The translations under genes were made by a program, and so were the position numbers. Of a DNA stretch of 64,000 nucleotides, positions 27,107-35,734 are shown in pieces (position 1 is the stretch's first letter; each line of letters begins with the position of its first letter). The stretch is taken from contig JAFDVW010000006.1 in assembly GCA_018268755.1 (NCBI GenBank), positions 148 to 64,147 on the forward strand. The letters run 5' to 3'. The DNA comes from Acidobacteriota bacterium (GTDB lineage: Bacteria > Acidobacteriota > Terriglobia > Terriglobales > Acidobacteriaceae). A model generated the notes under the pieces. The model did no database searches. It had not been told where the DNA came from and was given only the letters and a program-made list of their open reading frames with translations.

Positions 27107-29602
27107 TCAATTCCCAGCCCGGCGGTAGGTGAGCACCGCGGTACTGGTTTTCTCCGGAAGCGAAATCCGCAGTCCGGGCTTCATCAATTCTTTCCCGCTC
27201 AATAGCTGCGTGCTTCCAGTATCGATGTTCTTCACCTCATAGCGAGCGCCGGCATCGAGGCCGCGCAGCTGCAGCTGGGCGTTATCAAACGGGCTATTGG
27301 TACGGCGGAAGGCCTGGACCATCCCTTCCCCGGCTTCCGGCTGATCGAACTGCCAAGCCATCCAGGAGGAGTCCGAGGAGTCGTAGGCAGTCAACGGGTA
27401 GTAGTCGCCCAAATAATTGGCGGCCACGCTGCGCCACTGTGCAATGCCACGGCGCATCCATTCATAGTCCAGGTCCGTGCGCTGCACGTTCCAGCCCAGG
27501 TTGACCTGCGGTCCCCAAGCGCTGCGGAAGACGTAATCTTCCCGCGAATTGTTGGGCGAACCATAATAGGGGATCCAGAACGACATGCCGTAGGTGATGT
27601 TCTGCTGGCCGACCGGTTCGTAGGAGTAGTCGCTGCGATGCATGGGCAACGCGCGGCGCAGAGTTTCCAGATCGTTGCGGCGGCCGCCGGAAGCGCAGGT
27701 GTCGATGACGATCTTGGGATGCCGCTTCTTCAATTCATCCAGATAGGTCAGGAAACCGGTCACATATTTATTCTCCGTGATTCCCTGCCGGTCGGGGGCA
27801 TCGGTTTCCCGCCAGAACGGCAGCGGTTCGATGTTGAAATCGATGCGGTATACGTCGATGTCCTGCTCGCGGATGAATTTGTCCAGATAGGTCACAATCC
27901 AGTTCACCACCTCGGGATTGCCCAGGTTCAGCAGCCGCTGCCCGTGGCGCTCCTGCACGCCGGCTTGGAGCAGCCAATCGGGGTGCTGCTTCCAGAGCCA
28001 GGAGTCTTTGGTGACGCGCTCGAATTCAAACCACACGATGGGCTGAACGCCCAGGGAATGGGCATAGTCGTCGATGGGGCGAAAGCCATTAGGCAAGCGC
28101 TTGGGGTCGACCTCCCAGGTGCCGGTGTTGGACCAGGTGCCGTTGCTGACGTACCAGCCGGCGTCCATCCACCAGTAATCAAGCTGGATTTTTTCGTCGT
28201 GATAGCGCTGCAGGAAGAGCTTCTGGTTGGCTTCGGTGGCGCGGGTCATCTCGCCCAGCCAGAGGGCGCTGGAGGCGGCCAGCTTGGGCGTGACCGGCTT
28301 GCCCTCCTGCATGGGAACGTTGTGCGCCAGCATCCATTTGCGCCAGATGTTCTGCCCGCGCAACCAGTCGCCATCCCAGAACAGCAGCGCGACCAGGGGG
28401 GTGCGGACATTTTCCCCAGGCAGCAGCTTGAAGTGAGTGAGTTCCTGGCCGGCGCGCACTTGCAGGCCGCGGGCCTCGTCGCGATTGAAGTCAGCCGCCC
28501 ATTGCCCCGGCCAACCCAGGGCCACGATCACCCCCTGATCATCCAGATCCAGGTTGAAGTAGCAGAGCGAGGCATCCGTGGGACGGCCGCCGGAGGTGGC
28601 AATATGTTTTTGCGTGCGGGGCGTGAGGCGGGTTTCAAACGGCTCATAATCCACCGGCCCAGCCGGGCTGCCCCGAAAATGGTGCAGGGTATATTCCGTG
28701 CCGGCGGCGCGCTCAAAACGGGTGTCGATGGCGCGCAGGTCTTCCAGAATCGGCGTGTCCTTCGAGCCGGTATTCTCAAAGTAGACGGTCCACTCGACGA
28801 CCGGGTAATCGTTGTATTCGACGCCGACCCAGCGCACCACTAGACCGGTGGTGGGGTCAGTAAAGGAAGTGGTGTATTCGGTGCGCTGCGCGTCGAGCGA
28901 CCGCTGGCTGGATTTCCTTGTCCAGTGCGGCAGAAGCTCGCGAGAGGGCTTTCCTCCATAAACAAACGAGAACGGAAGGTCCGCAGTCCACGATTCCGCC
29001 GGACCGATGGGCAATTCATCCAGCCAAAGGCTCTGGCCGTTCTCGAGAGTCACGCGGGCATTGGCCCAGACGGCCTGGCCGCACCAGCCTTCCGGAATAT
29101 CTTTTCCGCTTTGCAAGGTGAATTCCCTGGCCCCATTGAGATTTGCCTGCACCGGCACGCCGGGCGTGACTACCTCCACGACTTTTTCCGCCAGCACCGT
29201 CTTGCCGCCGGCCAGTACGGAGAAGGCATATTTACCACTGGTGAAGGCGCAGCCATCGGAGAAGCCGTCCAGACCCACAATTGCTTCCAGAGAACGGGCC
29301 GGCGCGGTGAGGTGCACGGTAATGGTCTGGGCTCCGTCGGCATACAAGCCGCGCTCGTATTGCGTGCTGGAAATGCGCAGGGGACGACCGTCGTGGGAAT
29401 TCTTCTGAATGCTTCCCCGGCCTTCCACGCTCAGATAGTTTCCGGAGGAAACGGCCGCCAACTTACCGCTGAACTTAGCAGCGGCCCAGCGCTGCGCCTG
29501 GGCCTGCTCCTGCGAGTTCACGCTGACCGCAAATAAAGGACCGGCACACAAACTGGCGGCCAAAAACACAACAACGGCGATAAACCGGGACGAACGCGGC
29601 AT
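27107..29602 (-). CDS. Secreted GH36-like alpha-galactosidase with N-terminal NPCBM-type domain (copy 1)
   Basis: The enzyme of about 831 residues has a signal peptide ending at CAGPLFA. An N-terminal NPCBM-like carbohydrate-binding domain (RGLYADGAQTITVHL, residues about 80-180) precedes a GH36/GH27-type barrel. The probable nucleophile is Asp near residue 588 (VYRIDFNIEP). The probable acid/base is Asp near 658 (MHRSDYSYEP). DAGWYVSNGTW and IDTCASGGRRND are strong family markers. ATG 29602 follows a GGAGG. It lies 42 bases downstream of a close paralogue, so a tandem duplication is likely. The exact glycoside (alpha-galactose or alpha-N-acetylgalactosamine) is unresolved. Confidence 0.85.
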   Translation of the reverse strand: MPRSSRFIAVVVFLAASLCAGPLFAVSVNSQEQAQAQRWAAAKFSGKLAAVSSGNYLSVEGRGSIQKNSHDGRPLRISSTQYERGLYADGAQTITVHLTAPARSLEAIVGLDGFSDGCAFTSGKYAFSVLAGGKTVLAEKVVEVVTPGVPVQANLNGAREFTLQSGKDIPEGWCGQAVWANARVTLENGQSLWLDELPIGPAESWTADLPFSFVYGGKPSRELLPHWTRKSSQRSLDAQRTEYTTSFTDPTTGLVVRWVGVEYNDYPVVEWTVYFENTGSKDTPILEDLRAIDTRFERAAGTEYTLHHFRGSPAGPVDYEPFETRLTPRTQKHIATSGGRPTDASLCYFNLDLDDQGVIVALGWPGQWAADFNRDEARGLQVRAGQELTHFKLLPGENVRTPLVALLFWDGDWLRGQNIWRKWMLAHNVPMQEGKPVTPKLAASSALWLGEMTRATEANQKLFLQRYHDEKIQLDYWWMDAGWYVSNGTWSNTGTWEVDPKRLPNGFRPIDDYAHSLGVQPIVWFEFERVTKDSWLWKQHPDWLLQAGVQERHGQRLLNLGNPEVVNWIVTYLDKFIREQDIDVYRIDFNIEPLPFWRETDAPDRQGITENKYVTGFLTYLDELKKRHPKIVIDTCASGGRRNDLETLRRALPMHRSDYSYEPVGQQNITYGMSFWIPYYGSPNNSREDYVFRSAWGPQVNLGWNVQRTDLDYEWMRRGIAQWRSVAANYLGDYYPLTAYDSSDSSWMAWQFDQPEAGEGMVQAFRRTNSPFDNAQLQLRGLDAGARYEVKNIDTGSTQLLSGKELMKPGLRISLPEKTSTAVLTYRRAGN

Positions 29603-29644
29603 TGAAATCCTCCCCACGAAGTAGGAACGCACCCTTACGATTGG

Positions 29645-32173
29645 TTATTCGCGGCTCTTCTTATAAAGGAAGAGCGCGGAATCCGGCTTCTGCCTGAGCA
29701 CTACCGGCAGCCCATCCTCCATCAGCGCCTTGCCGGAAAATTCCTGACCGCCGGGCGCATCCAGATTGGTCACGGTGTAACGCGCACCGGCATCCAGTCC
29801 TTTGAGTTTGAAGTTGGCGGTTTCGTAGGGGCTGGCCGAGCGGCGGAAGACTTCGACAAACCCTTCTCCTACCTCGGGACGATCAAATTGCATAGCGGCC
29901 CATACATCCGTGCCCAGGCTGTAAGGGGTGAGCGGATAGTAATCGCCGAAGTAGTTGGGCGAGACGGCGCGCCACTGGCGGACCAGAGTGCGCAGTTCGT
30001 TGTAGTTGAGGTCTGGGTTGCGCATGTCCCAGGTGGTGATGATCCCGGGGGTCATCTGACTACGGAAGGTATAGCGGTCCATGCCGCTGACGCCGGTGCC
30101 GGTGAAGGGCATCCACAGGGCGCTGCCGTAAGTTTGCATCTGCTGGCTGAAGGGCTCGCCCGCCTCCAGCAGATAGTCGCTGCGCGTGAGGGCGACGGCG
30201 CGGCGCAAGGTTTCCACATCATTCCGGCGTCCGCCGCTGGCACAGGAATCGATCAGCATGTTGGGATGACGGCTGCGCAGCCCGTCCCAGTAGGCAAGGT
30301 AGCCGGTCACATAGCGGATCTCGGTGATGCCCTGGCGGTCGGGCGCATCGTTGGCCCGCCAGAAGTTCAGCGGGTCCATGTTGAAGTCCTGCCGGTAAAG
30401 ATCGACACCCTGCTCGGTGATGAAGTTGTTAACGTGGTCGGTCATCCACTTGAGGGCATCGGGATTGCCGAAGTTAAATAACCGCCACTCGTTGTCGTAG
30501 AGCTGGTCGCCGGGCTCCGACTTAGCCGAAAGCAGCCACTCGGGGTGGTTTTCATAGAGCCAGCTGCCTTTGGTGACACGCTCCGGCTCAAACCAGACGA
30601 TGATCTTCACGCCCTTGGCGTGAGCGTGATCGCTCACCGCACGCAGTCCCTTCGGGAAGCGCTTGCTGTCCACCTCCCAGGTACCGGTATTGACCCAGGA
30701 ACCATTGTTGGGATACCAGCCGGCGTCCATCCAGAAATAATCGGGGTTGAGTTTTTCCTCGACGTAGCGATCGATAAACATCATTTCGTCTTTATCGGTC
30801 GCCTCCGTCATCTCCACATATTCGCGGGAGGTATTGGCGGCCATCTGTGGCGGCGGCAGCTTGCCACCGGGACGCGGCATGCTGTGGGCCAACATCCAGC
30901 GCCGCCAGATATTTTGCGAACGCGTCCAATCGCCCCGCCAGAACTGCAGGACGATAAGCGGCGTGCGCACTTCTTCTCCGGGCAACAACTTGAAGTGCGT
31001 GAGTTCCTGACCGGCGCGCACCTGCACGCCGTTGGCGTTGTCGCGGGCAAACTCTCCGGCCCACTGCCCGGGCCAGCCCACGACCACGATCACGCCTTCG
31101 CCCGGCCACTCCAGATTCATGTAGGAGAGGTCTTTATTGGTGGGACGGCCGCCTTTTCCGCCTAATTGCTGCACCGAGTTTTTAGCCAGCGGGGTCTCGT
31201 AAGGCTGATAGTCATTCGGCGAGACCGGGGTCCCTTTGTTGTGGTGCAAGCTAAACTCGCCGTCGCCGTTGCGCTCAAAGCGCGTGTCCAGCGCTTGAAT
31301 GTTCTCCAGGATCGGCGTGTCGGACGAACCGGTGTTCTTGAAATACAGCGTCCACTCTACGGTGGGAAAATCCTCGTACTCCACCGCCACGCAGCGCAGT
31401 TCGAGACCGGTCGCGGGATCGCGATACACCAGCGTACGCTCGATACGCTGCGCATCCAGACGGCGGGAGCTGCGCTTGAGGTCCCAGCTCTTCAGGAATT
31501 CCGCCGACTTCTTTCCACCGTAGACAAATGAGAAGGGAGCTTCCGCGGTGTAGCTGGCGCGCATGGGGCCGATGGGCAGATCGCCCAGGGCGACTTCCCG
31601 GCCGCCGGCCAGGGAGGCTTGGGCGTCGGCAAAGTCCACCTGGTCCCAATCCGCCTTAGGGGTGGCACTGATGATGTGCAGGGTGAAATCCGTGGCCCCG
31701 CCCAGATCAACGGCGATGGGGATGCCCGCCATGCCTTCGCGCATGACCGAGGAGCGGAAGACTTCCTTGCCCTTCACCTCGACGGCTGCGATGACCTGGC
31801 CACGTCCCAGACTGGAATAGTAGGTAATGTCGTTGCTGTCCACGCCGACCGTGGCGGTGAACCGCTTACCCGGCGCGGGAAGGTGCACCTGCACCGTGCC
31901 GGTGGAGGGCACGTGCAATCCGCGGGCAAAGGATTGGCCGGCGATTTTCAGGGCGTGGCCCTGGCGCGTGTCTTTGCCCAGCAAGCCGGATTTGATCTGG
32001 GGTAGAAGATATCCCAAATCAGGGTTCGCCTGGGGCTGGCCCTCGAATTTGGAGGACACCCAGCGGCGCGATTCCGCGAGTTCCGCCGAGGCGACTTCCG
32101 TGGCTTGCAGTTGAGAAGAGAGAGAGAACAGACAAATGACGGCAAATGCGGAGACGGCGCGGAGCATTTTCAT
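29645..32173 (-). CDS. Secreted GH36-like alpha-galactosidase with N-terminal NPCBM-type domain (copy 2)
   Basis: The 842-residue paralogue of the next gene has the same layout: signal peptide (ending near SSQLQA), NPCBM-like domain (ARGLHVPSTGTVQVHLPAPG), linker beta-sandwich, then the catalytic barrel. The nucleophile region is LYRQDFNMDPLNFW and the acid/base region is LTRSDYLLEAGEP. DAGWYPNNGSWVNTG and LIDSCASGGRRNDVETLRRA are shared with copy 1. Differences around the second catalytic Asp (YLLEAG here, YSYEPV in copy 1) suggest different specificity. It follows the 2-hydroxyacid dehydrogenase gene by 76 bases, and that gap contains the small palindrome ACGAGTTGGCTACTCGT (32200-32216). 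Confidence 0.85.
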   Translation of the reverse strand: MKMLRAVSAFAVICLFSLSSQLQATEVASAELAESRRWVSSKFEGQPQANPDLGYLLPQIKSGLLGKDTRQGHALKIAGQSFARGLHVPSTGTVQVHLPAPGKRFTATVGVDSNDITYYSSLGRGQVIAAVEVKGKEVFRSSVMREGMAGIPIAVDLGGATDFTLHIISATPKADWDQVDFADAQASLAGGREVALGDLPIGPMRASYTAEAPFSFVYGGKKSAEFLKSWDLKRSSRRLDAQRIERTLVYRDPATGLELRCVAVEYEDFPTVEWTLYFKNTGSSDTPILENIQALDTRFERNGDGEFSLHHNKGTPVSPNDYQPYETPLAKNSVQQLGGKGGRPTNKDLSYMNLEWPGEGVIVVVGWPGQWAGEFARDNANGVQVRAGQELTHFKLLPGEEVRTPLIVLQFWRGDWTRSQNIWRRWMLAHSMPRPGGKLPPPQMAANTSREYVEMTEATDKDEMMFIDRYVEEKLNPDYFWMDAGWYPNNGSWVNTGTWEVDSKRFPKGLRAVSDHAHAKGVKIIVWFEPERVTKGSWLYENHPEWLLSAKSEPGDQLYDNEWRLFNFGNPDALKWMTDHVNNFITEQGVDLYRQDFNMDPLNFWRANDAPDRQGITEIRYVTGYLAYWDGLRSRHPNMLIDSCASGGRRNDVETLRRAVALTRSDYLLEAGEPFSQQMQTYGSALWMPFTGTGVSGMDRYTFRSQMTPGIITTWDMRNPDLNYNELRTLVRQWRAVSPNYFGDYYPLTPYSLGTDVWAAMQFDRPEVGEGFVEVFRRSASPYETANFKLKGLDAGARYTVTNLDAPGGQEFSGKALMEDGLPVVLRQKPDSALFLYKKSRE

Positions 32174-32249
32174 GGCCCGGGGATCCTGCGCTCTGGATTA
32201 CGAGTTGGCTACTCGTTTACAACCACATCATCTGCGTATGACAACCTGG

Positions 32250-33206
32250 TCACACCAGTGCGCCCTGGGGGCGCTTGCCCTGCACGATATCGCGGGCAGC
32301 TTCGGCAGCCTGGGTTTGCAACATGTCCTTGGCGCGCTCGGAGGCGGAAGCGGCGTGACTGGTGAGAATCACATTGGGCAGCCCGCGCAAAGGACTGTCC
32401 ACCGCCAATGGTTCCTTTTCAAAAACATCCAGGCCCGCGCCGGAAAGTTTTCCCGACTTCAACGCGGCCACCAGGTCCGCTTCGTGGACCAGCGGACCGC
32501 GCGCGGTATTGATGAGGATCGCTCCCGGTTTCATCAGCGCCAATGTCTTGGCATTGATGAGGTGGCGATTCTCCGCGGTCAGGGGGCAATGCAGCGAGAT
32601 AATGTCGGCGGTTCGCAACACGGTGTCGAGCGAGGCGGACTCGACACCGTGCTTGGCGAATGCAGCGCTGGGGGTAAAAGGGTCAAAAGCAATCTGACGG
32701 AAGCGGAACGGCTTGGCCTTTTCGCTGACCTTGCGGGCAATGGAGCCAAAGCCAATCATGCCGAAGGTGAGATCGGAAAACGCCGGAATGGGCAGGAACG
32801 GTCCGATGCCCCATCCCCCCTTCACCATCTGATGGTGGTCCTGAGGAATGCGGCGGGCCAGGGAGATGATCATGGCCAGGGTGTGATCGGAAACCTCTTC
32901 CTGACAATAGGCAGGCACATTGGCGGCCATGCGCCCAAGTTCCTTGATGGCCGGGATATCAAAATTATCCACGCCGATTCCATAGCGGACCACGCCGCGT
33001 AAATTGGGCAAGGCCTGCAGCACTCGCCGCGTGATGGGGGCCCATTGCACCAGCAACACGTCCGCCCCCTGGCAGCGCTCGATCACGTCATCTTCGGTTT
33101 TGCAGGGCGGCTTCACTTCTTCCAGCGTGATGCCCGCACTCTCCAGAACATTCCGCTCCAGGGCAACCGATGGAAACACGTGGTCACTGATCAGGACTTT
33201 AGGCAA
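32250..33206 (-). CDS. D-isomer-specific 2-hydroxyacid dehydrogenase (SerA-like)
   Basis: The 318-residue NAD-dependent dehydrogenase has the cofactor motif FGMIGFGSIARKV and the catalytic set: Arg in INTARGPLVHE, Glu in DVFEKEPLAVD and His in LTSHAASAS. It reduces a 2-oxoacid or oxidises a D-2-hydroxyacid. Unlike true SerA there is no C-terminal regulatory domain. The start is TTG 33206 with GAGGGGG five bases upstream. It is the first gene of the operon containing the two GH36 genes and sits under the promoter/operator at 33258-33371. A second family member lies at 54484-55575. Confidence 0.88.
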   Translation of the reverse strand: MPKVLISDHVFPSVALERNVLESAGITLEEVKPPCKTEDDVIERCQGADVLLVQWAPITRRVLQALPNLRGVVRYGIGVDNFDIPAIKELGRMAANVPAYCQEEVSDHTLAMIISLARRIPQDHHQMVKGGWGIGPFLPIPAFSDLTFGMIGFGSIARKVSEKAKPFRFRQIAFDPFTPSAAFAKHGVESASLDTVLRTADIISLHCPLTAENRHLINAKTLALMKPGAILINTARGPLVHEADLVAALKSGKLSGAGLDVFEKEPLAVDSPLRGLPNVILTSHAASASERAKDMLQTQAAEAARDIVQGKRPQGALV

Positions 33207-33257
33207 CTTTCCCCCTCTTGGTCACGAGCGCGGGTGGGCCGCACAACTCGATTTTCC

Positions 33258-33371
33258 AGTATTGACAGGGCCGGCCGGGGCGTCAATCGGTTGTTCTTGC
33301 TATTGAACAGAAACCCCGCAGGCTGCAGGCCTGGTCCCCCAAAACCCGATATATTGTTCTTCGTATTGAAC
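33258..33371 (-). promoter_or_regulatory. Promoter with two copies of the GTTCAATA-N4-GAAC operator
   Basis: On the minus strand a -35 box TTGACG (33281-33286) and a -10 box AATACT (33258-33263) are 17 bases apart, about 45 bases ahead of the dehydrogenase start. Site 1, GTTCAATAGCAAGAAC (33293-33308), begins six bases upstream of the -35 box. Site 2, GTTCAATACGAAGAAC (33356-33371), is exactly 63 bp further up, about six helical turns. A degenerate half-site, TATTGAATA, follows near 33398. The rest of the 342-base gap (33207-33548) holds no gene. Site 2 could also serve the rightward epimerase gene. Confidence 0.7.
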
Positions 33372-33548
33372 ACTGCCCCAGGGAGCCCGCGGGTTGGTAT
33401 TGAATAGTTGGGTTGCAGTCATCGCTTGGACTTTAGGTCTCCCAGAATTAAGAATGCTGAGAACCCCAGAAAACCGCGCGGGCCAACGCCCCGCCCGGAA
33501 GCAGCCCCTTTCTACATTTCCATTCGCGAATAGCCCCAGGATTCCTGC

Positions 33549-34499
33549 ATGAACATATTGATAACAGGCGGCACCGGCAATATTGGCTCTCGATTACTCA
33601 TTCCTCTTGTGCAGCGCGGCGATCGGGTCTTCCTGCTGGATGTTCGTTCCCGTCCGCACGTCGAAAGCCCCGAATCCAAGCAAGTGGAAGTCATTCAGGC
33701 CGACCTGGGCGATCGGGAAGCCATGTTTGAGGTGGTCCGTTCGCGCCAGATTGACAGCATATTTCACCTGGGGGCGGTGCTCTCCTCCAATGCCGAAGAC
33801 CAGCCCTCCGAGGCCTGGAAAGCCAATATGGACGGCATGGTGCACGTGCTGGACGCCGCCCGCAGCCATGGGGTGAAGCGGGTCGTGTTTTCCAGCACCA
33901 TCGCTTCCTATGGCGCCGGTCTCGCCTCGCCTCTGAGTCTGGACGCGCCGCAGTGGCCGGTCAGCCTGTATGGCGTGACCAAGGTGGCGGGAGAGCGGCT
34001 GGGAAATTACTATTTTCACCGCTTTGGCCTGGATTTCCGCGCCATTCGGCTTCCCGTGGTGGTGGCCGCGCGCGGGGCCGCGGGCGGGGCCAGCGCGTTC
34101 TGTTCCGCAGTGTTTGAGGAATCCGTGTTCCACGGGAAATATGAGTTTTACGTGCCGCCCGAGACCCGTTCTCCCATGCTCTACATCGGCGATGTGGTAC
34201 GTGGATTCGTAGACCTGCACGACGCTCCCGTGGCGGGTCTGCGCCATCGCGTGTACAACATCACCGGCATGAATCCATCGGCGGAGGAGTTGGCCGCGGC
34301 CGTCCAGAAGCGCCTTCCCCAGACCCGCATCAGTTACCAACCCGACCCTCTGCGCACCGCTATCGTGCAGAGTTGGCCCAGTCAGATTGACGACTCGGAC
34401 GCGCGCCGGGATTGGGGCTGGAAATCCACCTGGGACCTGGATCGCATGGCGGACACCATCATTGAGGCATTGCAGAATGAGCTTGCGGGTAAGCAGTAA
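33549..34499 (+). CDS. NAD-dependent epimerase/dehydratase, short-chain L-threonine 3-dehydrogenase-like
   Basis: The 316-residue extended-SDR enzyme has the NAD motif ITGGTGNIGSRL at residues 4-15, the Thr/Ser region VVFSSTIASYG and the catalytic YGVTK in SLYGVTKVAGERLG. YYFHRFGLDFRAIRLPVVV, MLYIGDVVRGFVDLH and the ending QSWPSQIDDSDARRDWGWK match the UDP-galactose-epimerase-like L-threonine dehydrogenases. It would oxidise L-threonine or another 3-hydroxy compound. Its context beside a bicupin and a RhaT transporter suggests a sugar-related substrate is also possible. The next gene overlaps it by 23 bases. Confidence 0.82.
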   Translation: MNILITGGTGNIGSRLLIPLVQRGDRVFLLDVRSRPHVESPESKQVEVIQADLGDREAMFEVVRSRQIDSIFHLGAVLSSNAEDQPSEAWKANMDGMVHVLDAARSHGVKRVVFSSTIASYGAGLASPLSLDAPQWPVSLYGVTKVAGERLGNYYFHRFGLDFRAIRLPVVVAARGAAGGASAFCSAVFEESVFHGKYEFYVPPETRSPMLYIGDVVRGFVDLHDAPVAGLRHRVYNITGMNPSAEELAAAVQKRLPQTRISYQPDPLRTAIVQSWPSQIDDSDARRDWGWKSTWDLDRMADTIIEALQNELAGKQ

Positions 34500-35685
34500 A
34501 TACGCAGAAATTTCCGAGAAGGCGCGCTGGGGCCATACCCATGGCCGCAGCCTGTTGCACCTGGGCCCGGCGGACGTAGAGGCCGGCCGGCTTTACAGCT
34601 ATGGCTTTCGTACCCAGACCATCGGCGCATTTCACGGCGCCAGAACTGCTCTGCTGGGAATCCTGGAGAGCGGGGTCTCAAAGGACGCCGAATCCAGCGT
34701 GCAGCAGGCCATCATTCTGCTCAGCCAGCTGGAAGCCAGGGCCATGGACGAGGTGCCGACGGACGCGCGCGTGGTCATATCGACTTTGTACTTTTACGAT
34801 TTGTGGATCCACGAAGTGCTGGGCGCGCTCGACACCGCGTGCGCCCGCCGGGCCCACCCCACCATCGAGCTCATCCGGCAACATTTTGTAGAGAATATCC
34901 AGCCGGTAGTCGCGGGCAATGGAATTTACGTCACCAACGATACCGACCTTCCCGAACAGGGCAGCTTCACCGTCCCAAATCTCAATATCTTCATCCGCCC
35001 CATCGTCTACGGCGACTATCACTCCTGGAACACCGGGCACTTGTCTCCCGAGCAATATGGAGTGGCGGTGCATCGCCATCATCTAGGCGCGGAAATTCAT
35101 CTTGGCTTTTCGCATGTAAAGGGCGAAACGATTCTGGGCGACGCTTTTGCGGACGTTCGCGAAGGTTATGCCATGCCCATTCCTCCCAACACGAACCACG
35201 GCTTCCGCAACACTTCGGGAGAAGAACACATTGTGCCTTTCATCTTCGGCTCGCAGCGGCTGGGGGGGTGGGGGGTGTTTTTCGATGTAGAACCCCAGGG
35301 AGACGTGCCGGTGCAGCGCGCCGAACACGCTCTGGATTCGGCAGCCATGAACCACTCGGTTTTTCTCGACCGCGAGATCGCCAAGATGGCACAGGGCAAG
35401 GGGGCGGAGCGAACCCTCCTGATTCCGGCGGAACGGGCGGGAAACTGCGAGATTGGCGGCCTGGAATTGGCTTTGACCCGGACCGGCACTGCTCCCATGG
35501 AGTTGACCGGCCCTGACTACAGAATCGTCTCCGTGCAGCATGGCGCGGGCAAGGTGCGGATTGGGGAGAGCGAGGTCGAGGTGAGGGCGCGCGACCACTT
35601 CGGCATACCGGCTGACATGCCCTGCACCCTGACGCCAAACACCCCGATTGTGTTTCTGGATTCGCGTATTCTACCGCTGACGTAG
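34477..35685 (+). CDS. Uncharacterised bicupin protein
   Basis: The protein of about 402 residues is not assigned to a known enzyme. A cupin core near residues 185-260 carries metal-binding candidates in VHRHHLGAEIHLGF, followed by MPIPPNTNHGFRN. A second cupin near the C-terminus reads VSVQHGAGKVRIGESEVEVRA... then DHFGIPADMPCTL. The N-terminal 150 residues are helical with no recognised motif. ATG 34477 overlaps the epimerase gene by 23 bases and has no strong Shine-Dalgarno, so translation may be coupled. The cupin pattern suggests a sugar isomerase-like or dioxygenase-like function. Confidence 0.65.
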   Translation: MSLRVSSKYAEISEKARWGHTHGRSLLHLGPADVEAGRLYSYGFRTQTIGAFHGARTALLGILESGVSKDAESSVQQAIILLSQLEARAMDEVPTDARVVISTLYFYDLWIHEVLGALDTACARRAHPTIELIRQHFVENIQPVVAGNGIYVTNDTDLPEQGSFTVPNLNIFIRPIVYGDYHSWNTGHLSPEQYGVAVHRHHLGAEIHLGFSHVKGETILGDAFADVREGYAMPIPPNTNHGFRNTSGEEHIVPFIFGSQRLGGWGVFFDVEPQGDVPVQRAEHALDSAAMNHSVFLDREIAKMAQGKGAERTLLIPAERAGNCEIGGLELALTRTGTAPMELTGPDYRIVSVQHGAGKVRIGESEVEVRARDHFGIPADMPCTLTPNTPIVFLDSRILPLT

Positions 35686-35734
35686 AAAGTCCATTTGCAA
35701 CAAGAATAAACACTCCACGACGAGGGTCCTTACC

